Below are positions 1 through 5,955 of a stretch of DNA of 5,985 nt, in pieces. The notes under the pieces were generated by a model. That model ran no database searches. It saw nothing but the letters and a program-made list of their open reading frames with translations, and was not told the DNA's origin. Within the stretch, counting starts at the first letter, position 1. Each line of letters opens with the position of its first letter. The position numbers and the translations under genes were made by a program. Source of the DNA: an uncultured Clostridia bacterium (GTDB lineage: Bacteria > Bacillota > Clostridia > TANB77 > CAG-508); the NCBI GenBank assembly GCA_944393755.1, contig CALYBF010000092.1, positions 1 through 5,985 on the forward strand, read 5' to 3'.

Positions 1-2
1 TA

Positions 3-77
3 AACGCCTGTGGAGATAGTAGGTTACGAGGTCTAAGAAGCAGGAAGCCCATTGGCTTTAGACAATGGGTAGTTCAC
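3..77 (+). CDS. tnpB: TnpB-like RNA-guided nuclease, C-terminal tail (partial)
   Basis: Frame 3 begins with Asn-Ala-Cys-Gly-Asp-Ser, which matches the segment that follows the zinc ribbon and RuvC-III region near the C-terminus of many clostridial IS605-type TnpB proteins. TnpB is an RNA-guided DNA nuclease that promotes retention of its element. Only about 25 residues are visible, all beyond the catalytic core, so activity cannot be judged. No stop codon occurs before the element ends: the frame reads through the right-end hairpin and straight into the kinase remnant, staying open to the stop at 624-626. Whether this extended C-terminus is normal for this TnpB or a consequence of the insertion is not known. 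Confidence 0.6.
47..77 (+). ncRNA. IS605 right-end hairpin, probable 3' end of the TnpB guide-RNA scaffold
   Basis: CCCATTG (48-54) pairs perfectly with CAATGGG (63-69) around an 8-base loop, and G47 can add a wobble pair with T70. TAGTTCAC follows. In IS200/IS605 elements this hairpin is recognised on single-stranded DNA during transposition. Where TnpB is present, the right end is also transcribed as the scaffold of the guide (omega/re) RNA, with the guide taken from the flanking DNA just downstream. By that logic the guide here would begin at about 78-80, inside the kinase remnant. The hairpin is seen directly; its RNA role is inferred from the family. Confidence 0.55.
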
Positions 78-626
78 CCAAATCCTTTTAAAAGAGAATT
101 AAAAGATATATTTCATATAGCAGAATCTGGAGTATATAAAATAAATATAGATGAGTTTAAAGAAAAATTTTGGAATATGTTTATAATTGATTGTTTAATA
201 GGAAACGAGGATAGACACAACGGGAATTGGGGCTTTTTAAAAAATATAAAAGATGAAAAATTAGTATTTGCTCCAATTTATGATTGTGGTTCTTGTTTAT
301 TTTCAGTATATACAGATGAAAAGATGCAAGAATGTTTAGAAAAAAATTCAAAAATGCAAGATTGTATAAAAAATACATCATCCGCAATTAGAGATAATGG
401 CACTAAAATTAAATATTTTGAATATATTACAAGGTTAAGGAATGCAGAATGTAATAATGCTTTACTTAGAATGTATAACAAAATAGATATGACAAAAATC
501 TTTAATTTAATAGATGAAATTGATATAATTTCTAATGTAAGAAAAAAGTTTTATAAGAAAGTCATTGAGGGAAAATATAAAGAAATATTAACAGTTGCTT
601 ATAAAAAGTTAAATAAGTCTAGATAA
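78..626 (+). pseudogene. HipA/CtkA-like kinase, C-terminal half, interrupted by the IS element
   Basis: This frame encodes the C-terminal lobe of a HipA-fold serine/threonine kinase (HipA_C / CtkA-like). HipA-type kinases phosphorylate cytoplasmic targets and are often toxins. The catalytic loop GNEDRHNGNW lies at about 201-230, with the presumed catalytic Asp at 210-212 and the Asn five residues later. The metal-binding segment APIYDCGS follows about 20 residues on. The N-terminal lobe with the nucleotide-binding loop is missing, because the sequence runs directly into the IS605 right end. ATG 177 is an internal methionine of the homologous region and has no Shine-Dalgarno sequence, so an independent start there is unlikely. 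The natural stop at 624-626 is intact. I call it an insertion-disrupted remnant. A functional TnpB-kinase fusion is formally possible but unlikely, since the kinase would lack its N-lobe. Confidence 0.75.
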
Positions 627-687
627 GTTGTAATCAAGACAAGAAATAATCTGTAAAAAAATAAAAGGTGGATACAAAGGAGAGAAT

Positions 688-1452
688 ATGTTTAATTTTT
701 CATTTGATAGAAGGATATTATATATAGTAATTGCAATATTAGTATTAGTGTCATTAACTAGTTTTATGACAGATCCAAATTCATTATTATCAATATTATT
801 TGGGTTACCAGGAGTATTAATTGCAATTACATTTCATGAATTTGCACACGGTTTTGTTGCATATAAATTAGGAGATAATACAGCAAAAATGGAAGGAAGG
901 CTAAGTTTAAACCCTTTTGCACACTTAGACCCAATAGGAACATTAATGCTTGTATTTGTAGGCTTTGGTTGGGGAAAACCAGTACACGTAAACCCAAGTA
1001 ATTATACAAGAAAATTTTCAATGGAAAAAGGAGAAGCAATAGTATCAGCAGCTGGACCAATAACTAATATATTACTTGCAATAATATTTACAGTAATAAC
1101 ATTTGTTTTAGCAAATGTAACAAATACAGGAATATTACTATCAGACTATGGAATATCTGTAGCTAGTGCAAATACAACATTAAGTGTTATATTTAGAATA
1201 TTAATTTCAACAATAACAATAAATGTAGGTTTAGGAATATTTAACTTAATACCACTTCCACCACTAGACGGTTCAAAAATAATAATGCCATTTTTACCAT
1301 ATAAAGCAAAACAATGGTTTATTAATAATGAGCAAATATTTTATATAGTATTTATAGTATTATGGATATCAGGTTTAGCTGGAAGAATAATATCACCAGC
1401 AATATCATTTATATCTATGGGAATAATGAATGCATTTAGTTTTATATTATAA
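688..1452 (+). CDS. M50-type site-2 membrane metalloprotease
   Basis: This is a 254-residue polytopic membrane protein of the site-2 protease (peptidase M50) family, which cleaves substrates within or next to the membrane using zinc. The zinc-binding HExxH motif is HEFAH at residues 50-54, inside a hydrophobic segment. The second conserved motif, NLIPLPPLDG (186-195), supplies the third metal ligand, Asp194. GPITN (123-127) is also typical. About five or six hydrophobic segments can be seen, at roughly 10-26, 35-60, 85-95, 125-145, 165-188 and 215-230. There is no PDZ domain, so it belongs with the short stand-alone M50 proteins and not with RseP. The start is supported by AAGGAG at 677-682, five bases from the ATG. 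It is intact, with no CGG frame break, and its stop lies 12 bases before tsaD. The substrate is unknown. Confidence 0.9.
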   Translation: MFNFSFDRRILYIVIAILVLVSLTSFMTDPNSLLSILFGLPGVLIAITFHEFAHGFVAYKLGDNTAKMEGRLSLNPFAHLDPIGTLMLVFVGFGWGKPVHVNPSNYTRKFSMEKGEAIVSAAGPITNILLAIIFTVITFVLANVTNTGILLSDYGISVASANTTLSVIFRILISTITINVGLGIFNLIPLPPLDGSKIIMPFLPYKAKQWFINNEQIFYIVFIVLWISGLAGRIISPAISFISMGIMNAFSFIL

Positions 1453-1464
1453 AAGGGGAAAGTA

Positions 1465-2463
1465 ATGGAAAAAGATATACTAACATTAGGAATAGAATCA
1501 AGTTGTGATGAAACATCAGTTGCAGTAGTAAGAAATGGTAGAGAAATATTATCAAATGTAATAGATACACAAATACCAATACACGAAAAATATGGTGGAG
1601 TAGTTCCAGAAATAGCATCAAGAAACCATATAGAAGCAATATCAAGAGTGTATAAAAAAGCGTTAAAAGAAGCAAAAGTAGATATATCAGAAATTTCAGC
1701 AATAACAGTAACATATGGACCAGGTTTAGTAGGAGCGTTATTAGTAGGTTTATCATATGCAAAAGCAATCTCTTTTGCACATAATATACCATTAGTTGGA
1801 GTAAATCATATAGAAGGACATATTGCGGCAAATTATTTAACATATAAAGAGTTAGAACCACCATTTCTATGTGTAATGATGTCTCGGTGGAAACACAATG
1901 ATAATAAACGTAAAAGATTATACTAAATTTGAAGTGCTAGGAAAAACAAGAGATGATGCTATCCGGAGAAGCATTTGATAAAGTAGCAAGAGTAGTAGGG
2001 CTTCGGTTATCCTGGAGGACCAAAGGTAGATAAATTAGCACAAGAGGGAAAACCTTGTATAGAACTTCCAAAAACAAAATTCCAAAAAGACACATTAGAT
2101 TTTAGTTTTAGTGGAATAAAAACAGCAGTGATAAATTTACATCATAAAAACCCAAGTGTAAATAAAGCAGACTTATGTGCAAGTTTTGAGAAAAATATAA
2201 CAGATACTTTAATAGAACATATAAGGAGAGTTATAAAAATAACAGGTATAAAAAAGATAAGTTTAGCAGGTGGAGTATCTGCAAATACATATATAAGAAA
2301 TGCATTTTTAGAATTAGAAAAAGAAGGAATAAAAATATATATGCCAGATTTAAAACTATGCACAGACAATGCAGCAATGATAGCGTCAAGTGGATATTAT
2401 AATTTTATAAATGGAAAGCAAGATGGCTTAGAATTAAATGCGATACCAAATTTAAAAATATAA
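1465..2463 (+). CDS. tsaD: TsaD, tRNA t6A37 threonylcarbamoyltransferase, with three +1 frame breaks
   Basis: TsaD transfers the threonylcarbamoyl group from threonylcarbamoyl-AMP to A37 of ANN-decoding tRNAs, working with TsaB and TsaE in the cytoplasm. The start has a good site, AAGGGGA at 1453-1459. Skipping the three extra Cs (1885, 1964, 2004) gives a 331-residue protein, normal for the family. It carries GIESSCDETSVA (9-20), the metal-binding pair in HIEGH (115-119), SGGN (140-143), DDAIGEAFDK (164-173), GLGYPGGP (178-185), AGGVSAN (267-273) and the Asp300 metal ligand in CTDNA. Read literally, the frame stops at 1924-1926 after 153 residues, before most of the nucleotide-binding site. 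The three breaks add up to one codon, so the 3' part is again in the original frame. TsaD is nearly universal and usually essential, so true loss is unlikely. Identity is certain; whether the breaks are real is open. Confidence 0.93.
1885..1888 (+). other. +1 frame-break site 1 (TCT CGG T, tsaD)
   Basis: After Ser140 (TCT, 1882-1884) the zero-frame codon is CGG. Skipping C1885 restores GGT-GGA, giving the conserved SGGN of TsaD. Without the skip, translation stops 13 codons later at 1924-1926. The extra C does not extend a homopolymer (T-C-G). Confidence 0.85.
1964..1967 (+). other. +1 frame-break site 2 (ATC CGG A, tsaD)
   Basis: After ATC (1961-1963, Ile166) comes CGG. Skipping one C of the CC pair gives GGA (Gly167) in the conserved DDAIGEAFDK motif. 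In the unshifted frame a TGA follows at 1976-1978. This is the only one of the six sites where the extra C adjoins another C. Confidence 0.85.
2004..2007 (+). other. +1 frame-break site 3 (CTT CGG T, tsaD)
   Basis: After CTT (2001-2003, Leu179) comes CGG. Skipping C2004 gives GGT (Gly180) in the conserved GLGYPGGP motif and restores the original tsaD frame to its stop. The unshifted frame ends at TAA 2031-2033. Confidence 0.85.
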
Positions 2464-2482
2464 CCAAAGAAAGGTTTTTAAA

Positions 2483-2899
2483 ATGGAAAGAAAAGAAAAT
2501 ATAAAAAGTGAAAATATAAGAGAAAAGACTTCAGTACACAAAACAGTAAATAAAAATAGAAGAAGAAAAATAGATAAGAAAAAAGTAGCAAAATTTTTAG
2601 TTTGCGTTGTTTTAATACTTGTAATAATAATAGTAATAAGCAATGGGATAAAAGCAAATGCTAAAGAAAAGAAAGCAGAAGAAGTATTCGGAAAAGATTA
2701 CTGTGATTCTGTATTACATATGGCAACAAACGACTTACAAGAACACGTATGCAAGATATGTGGAGCAGAATTTAAAGATTCTGGTATGAGAGCTGATATA
2801 TGTAATGAGTGTAGTATAGAACTAGACAGATGTAATTTTTGTGGTAAGAAACTAACTAAAGAAATAAAACAAGAAAGAAATGAATTATTAGGAGAATAG
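2483..2899 (+). CDS. Small membrane-anchored or secreted zinc-ribbon protein, function unknown
   Basis: I do not recognise a named family. The 138-residue product has a very basic N-terminus (residues 1-37, including KNRRRKIDKKK), one hydrophobic segment at about 38-53, and a C-terminal cysteine-rich domain. That domain has three CxxC pairs, CKIC (90-93), CNEC (107-110) and CNFC (117-120), with extra candidate ligands C74, H79 and H88; this resembles a zinc ribbon. An AxA-like site (ANA, 58-60) just after the hydrophobic segment could be a signal-peptidase site. By the positive-inside rule the zinc-ribbon domain would then lie outside the membrane, or be released. The Shine-Dalgarno is modest (AAAGG, 2470-2474). 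It sits 19 bases after tsaD and 3 bases before the phosphoesterase, so it is probably co-transcribed. It has no frame break, and its only CGG trinucleotide straddles a Phe-Gly codon boundary. Confidence 0.8.
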   Translation: MERKENIKSENIREKTSVHKTVNKNRRRKIDKKKVAKFLVCVVLILVIIIVISNGIKANAKEKKAEEVFGKDYCDSVLHMATNDLQEHVCKICGAEFKDSGMRADICNECSIELDRCNFCGKKLTKEIKQERNELLGE

Positions 2900-2902
2900 T
2901 AT

Positions 2903-3608
2903 ATGATTTATACGATTGGAGATTTACATTTATCTTTTAAAGAAAACAAACCAATGGATATTTTCGGAAAAAATTGGGAAAATCACGAAGAAAAAATAAA
3001 AAAAGACTGGGAAGAAAAAGTAACTGATAACGATTTAGTAGTACTTCCTCGGAGACTTTTCGTGGGCTATGTATTTAAAAGATTCAGACGAAGATTTTAA
3101 ATATCTAAATAATTTAAAAGGAAAAAAAATATTATTAAAAGGAAACCATGACTATTGGTGGACTACAATAAAGAAAATGAAAGAATTCTTAGAAGAAAAT
3201 AATTTTAAAAATATAGATTTCTTATATAATAATTCATTTGAATTTGAAAATAACATAATAGTAGGAACTAGAGGTTGGGCAATTTCAGAAGATAAAGAAG
3301 ATATACGTTTATTTAAAAGAGAAGCTCTAAGGTTAGAGTTATCAATTAAAGACGGAATAGAAAAGTTTGGGGATAATAAAGAAATAATTTGTTTTATGCA
3401 TTATCCACCAATTACAAGACAAAATATTTTAAATAATGAATTAAATGATTTAGTTAGAATAATGATGAAATATAATATAAAAAAATGTTACTATGGACAT
3501 CTACACGGAGAATCAATAAAAGAAGCAGTAGAAGGAAATTATTTTGGAATAGATTTTAAATTAGTAAGTGCAGATGCAACAGATTTTAAACTAGTAGAAG
3601 TACTTTAA
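2903..3608 (+). CDS. Calcineurin-like metallophosphoesterase with one +1 frame break
   Basis: This is a cytoplasmic binuclear-metal phosphoesterase of the calcineurin-like fold, closest in layout to the short predicted phosphohydrolases of the COG1768 type. The substrate is unknown. With C3050 skipped, the product is 234 residues and all metal-site motifs appear in order: GDLH (6-9), GD (50-51, within LPGDFSWA), GNHD (80-83), the HYPP histidine (166) and GHLH (198-201). Read literally, the first frame ends at 3098-3100 after 65 residues. The rest could start only at the internal methionine at 3069, which has no ribosome binding site and would lack the first two motifs. The start ATG follows the upstream stop by three bases, and its Shine-Dalgarno GGAG (2891-2894) lies inside the upstream gene, suggesting translational coupling. 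Family assignment is firm; the true state of the frame is not. Confidence 0.9.
3050..3053 (+). other. +1 frame-break site 4 (CCT CGG A, phosphoesterase)
   Basis: After CCT (3047-3049, Pro49) comes CGG. Skipping C3050 gives GGA-GAC, the Gly-Asp of the second metal-binding motif (LPGDFSWA). The unshifted frame stops 16 codons on, at 3098-3100. Confidence 0.85.
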
Positions 3609-3642
3609 GAAAAAATAAAAGAAAATATTTAAGGAGTATTAA

Positions 3643-5690
3643 ATGTTAGATTTAAATAAAGATGTAAAATATGTAAAAGGAGTAGGACCAAATAGAGTTC
3701 TACTTTTAAATAAATTACGGAATATTTACTTTAAAAGATTTAATAACATATTATCCAAGAACATATGAAGATAGAAGTAAACCAAAAGATTTATGTGATT
3801 GTAAAGACGGAGAAGAAGTATTAATAGAAGCGGTAGTATGTACAAAATTAAATAATATACGACTTAAAGGAAAATCTATGCAAAAATTATTAGTAAGGGA
3901 TGAAACAGACTCTTGCTTAATTACGTGGTTTAATCAACCATATTTAAAAGATAAATTTATAGTACGGAAAAAAATATAAATTTTATGGAAAAGTAAGTAC
4001 AAAAACGGGAAAAATAACATTTAATTCACCAGTATTTGATGAAATAGAAAAAGTACAAAATACAGGAAGAATAATTCCAATATATCCACTAACATACAAA
4101 TTATCACAAAATCAATTAAGAAAAATAATGGAAGCTGGAATAAAAGAAGTATATGGAAATTTAAAAGAAACACTTCCAGAATATTTATTAAAAAAATATA
4201 AATTAGAAGATATAAATAATGCAACAAAATATATACACTTTCCAGAAGAATTTAGAGATTTTAACATAGCAAGAAACAGATTAGTGTTTGAAGAATTATT
4301 AACAGTACAACTTGCGTTATTAGAATTAAAAAATAGTTATAATAATGATATAAAAGGAATAGAATTTTCTAAAAATGCTAAGATGTCAGATGTAATAAAT
4401 ACATTACCATTTAAATTAACAAAAGCACAGTTAAGAGTTTTAGAAGAAATAGATAGAGATATGGAAAGTTCCAAAAATATGAATAGATTATTACAAGGAG
4501 ATGTAGGTTCAGGAAAAACAGTAGTTGCAATGTGTGCTGCATATAAAGCAGTAAAATCAGGATATCAAGCAGCAATAATGGCACCAACAGCAATATTAGC
4601 AAGTCAGCATTTAGAAAACTTTAAAAATATATTAGAAAAATTAGGTGTTAAATGTGAATTATTAATATCAGGAATAACAAAAAAGAAAAAGGAAGATATA
4701 TTAGAAAGACTAAAAAATGGAGAAATAGATATCTTAATAGGAACACACGCAATAATAGAAGATAATGTAATTTTTAAAAACTTAGGACTAGTTGTAACAG
4801 ATGAACAACATAGATTTGGAGTAAAACAAAGAACAAAAATAGCAGAAAAAGGAGAAAACCCAGACGTATTAGTAATGACAGCAACACCAATACCAAGAAC
4901 TTTAGCATTAATATTATATGGAGATTTGGATATATCAATAATAGATGAATTACCACCAAACAGAAAGAAAATAGAAACATTTGCAGTAAATAAAAATATA
5001 ACAGAAAGAGTAAATAACTTTATAAGAAAACAACTAGAAGAAGGAAGACAAGCATATATAGTATGCCCTTTAGTTGAAGAAAACGAAGAAATGGACTTAA
5101 AATCAGTAGAAAAAATATATGAAACATATAGCAAAGAAGTATTTCCAGATTATACAGTAGATTTTATACACGGAAAAATGAAAACAAAAGATAAAGATAG
5201 TATTATGGAAAGATTTAAAAATAGAGAAATAGATGTATTAGTATCTACTACCGTAATAGAAGTTGGTGTTGATGTGCCAAATAGCAATATAATGGTAATA
5301 GAAAATGCAGAAAGATTTGGTTTAGCACAACTTCATCAATTAAGAGGAAGAGTAGGAAGAGGAGATTACCAATCATATTGTATATTAAAATTTGAAGGAA
5401 AAAGTGAAAATGTACGTAAAAGGATGAAAGTAATGTGTGAAACAAATGATGGGTTTATAATATCAGAAAAAGACTTAGAATTAAGAGGTTCAGGAGATTT
5501 CTTTGGAACAATGCAACATGGACTTCCAGAATTCAAAATAGCAAATTTATTTGAAGATGTAAATATCTTAAAATTAGTACAAAGTGTTGCGGTTGAAATA
5601 TTATCAAAAGATCCAAAGCTAGAGACAGAAGAAAATAAATTATTACGAGAACTAATAAAAGATAAATTTACAAAAAGAATAGAGATATAA
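3643..5690 (+). CDS. recG: RecG, ATP-dependent branched-DNA helicase, with two +1 frame breaks
   Basis: RecG is a superfamily 2 helicase that regresses stalled replication forks and remodels Holliday junctions and R-loops. The start has an ideal AAGGAG (3631-3636). With C3718 and C3965 skipped the product is 681 residues, the usual RecG length. The N-terminus carries the helix-hairpin-like VKGVGPNR and the YYPRTYEDRS segment, then the wedge (OB-fold) domain. The helicase core follows: Walker A GDVGSGKT (285-292), DEQH (386-389), TATPIPRT (412-419), the motif VI region RGRVGRG (567-573) and the downstream RGSGDFFGTMQHGLPEF block. Both breaks fall in the N-terminal third, at Gly26 and Gly108. 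Read literally, the first frame ends at 3766-3768 and the helicase part is open only from about 3966; the Met at 4128 is internal to a conserved segment and has no ribosome binding site. It is the last gene of the apparent operon. Confidence 0.94.
3718..3721 (+). other. +1 frame-break site 5 (TTA CGG A, recG)
   Basis: After TTA (3715-3717, Leu25) comes CGG. Skipping C3718 gives GGA (Gly26) and the typical RecG segment LGIFTLKDLITYYPRTY. The unshifted frame stops at TGA 3766-3768. Confidence 0.85.
3965..3968 (+). other. +1 frame-break site 6 (GTA CGG A, recG)
   Basis: After GTA (3962-3964, Val107) comes CGG. Skipping C3965 gives GGA (Gly108) in VGKKYKFYGKV of the wedge domain. The unshifted frame stops four codons later at 3977-3979. 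Confidence 0.85.
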
Positions 5691-5715
5691 AAATAGTAAT
5701 TTGCAAGTGATGATA

Positions 5716-5741
5716 TTATAGCAAAATATTATTAGCTATAA
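5716..5741 (+). repeat. Weak hairpin after recG
   Basis: TTATAGC (5716-5722) and GCTATAA (5735-5741) form a perfect 7-bp but AT-rich stem with a 12-base loop, just downstream of the recG stop. No T-run follows directly. It may act in mRNA 3'-end stability or simply reflect the base composition. Confidence 0.3.
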
Positions 5742-5743
5742 AG

Positions 5744-5790
5744 CAGTCAAAAACCTTGAATTAGTGAAAGTAGAAGTTTGTGGCTGTTTT
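5744..5790 (+). terminator. Probable operon terminator after recG
   Basis: CAGTCAAAAAC (5744-5754) pairs with GTTTGTGGCTG (5776-5786). This is an 11-position stem with one G-T wobble and one A-G mismatch around a 21-base loop. TTTT follows at once, and the next 30 bases are rich in T. The position, 54 bases past the recG stop and before a new promoter, suits the end of the operon. The stem is weaker and the loop longer than in a classic intrinsic terminator. Confidence 0.5.
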
Positions 5791-5885
5791 ATATATTACT
5801 CTTATTCTTTTTTGCACAAAATTTTATGATGGCTACCATTTTATGAATAAAATAATTATTTTCCAATATAATATTATAATAGCTT

Positions 5886-5922
5886 ATTTCCCAAAAATAT
5901 AAAAAACTTGATTTTGGGAAAT
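5886..5922. promoter_or_regulatory. Perfect inverted repeat overlapping the promoter (candidate operator)
   Basis: ATTTCCCAAAA (5886-5896) and TTTTGGGAAAT (5912-5922) are perfect 11-bp inverted arms separated by 15 bases. The right arm overlaps the end of the -35 box and the spacer of the promoter at 5908-5936; the left arm lies just upstream. This placement suits a dimeric repressor site, possibly for the gene that starts at 5956. It is not followed by a T-run on the + strand, so it does not look like a terminator in that direction. The repressor is unknown. Confidence 0.45.
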
Positions 5923-5936
5923 GAGAGTGATATAAT
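5908..5936 (+). promoter_or_regulatory. SigA-type promoter for the gene at 5956
   Basis: TTGATT (5908-5913) and a perfect TATAAT (5931-5936) are separated by exactly 17 bases. The start codon at 5956 lies 20 bases past the -10 box, leaving a short leader that holds the ribosome binding site. This is the clearest promoter in the window. Two other TATAAT-like strings upstream (5867-5872, 5875-5880) lack a good -35 box. Confidence 0.65.
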
Positions 5937-5955
5937 ATTTGTGAGGTGATTCTAT

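Larger units (their letters stand above)
1..79 (+). mobile_element. Right end of an IS200/IS605-family element (partial)
   Basis: This is the 3' tip of an IS200/IS605-type insertion sequence whose body lies left of the window. The sequence shows a TnpB-like C-terminal peptide (NACGDS) followed by a perfect 7-bp hairpin and the tail TAGTTCAC, the arrangement expected at the right end of these elements. Members of this family transpose as single strands using subterminal hairpins and leave no target duplication, so the boundary must be judged from the hairpin and from where kinase homology begins, at about 77-79. The element's left end, any TnpA transposase and most of TnpB are outside the window. 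The exact right boundary is inferred. Confidence 0.75.

Noticed and set aside
627..687. Promoter for the M50-tsaD-recG operon in this gap
   Set aside because: TTGTAA (628-633) has only CTGTAA at the right distance as a -10 box, which is too weak to call. The start of the operon transcript is not identified.
1442..1864. Long minus-strand open frame, and similar ones opposite recG
   Set aside because: These translate to low-complexity Leu/Phe-rich sequence opposite well-supported genes, with no ribosome binding sites. They are shadows of AT-rich codon usage.
2128..2463. Separate gene starting at the GTG at 2128
   Set aside because: It is the C-terminal part of TsaD, continuous in frame with sequence from 2005 onward, and has no ribosome binding site.
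1885..3968. Simple reassignment of CGG to another amino acid, such as Trp or Gln
   Set aside because: Any three-base reading of CGG keeps the wrong frame, and stops follow within 4 to 16 codons. The proteins resume only in the +1 frame with glycine, so a shift or four-base reading is needed.
1885..3968. Classic P-site slippery sequences as the cause of the shifts
   Set aside because: The six preceding codons (TCT, ATC, CTT, CCT, TTA, GTA) differ, and moving their tRNAs by one base gives poor re-pairing. The shared element is CGG followed by the +1 GGN codon, not the upstream codon.
4128..5690. Separate gene starting at the ATG at 4128
   Set aside because: There is no Shine-Dalgarno. The methionine lies inside a conserved RecG segment (RKIMEAG), and the frame is open upstream to the break at 3965.
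5691..5955. RNA gene or riboswitch between recG and the last gene
   Set aside because: Only AT-rich sequence, two hairpins, a 9-base direct repeat (5821-5829 and 5838-5846) and the promoter region are visible. No tRNA, riboswitch core or CRISPR-like repeat was found.
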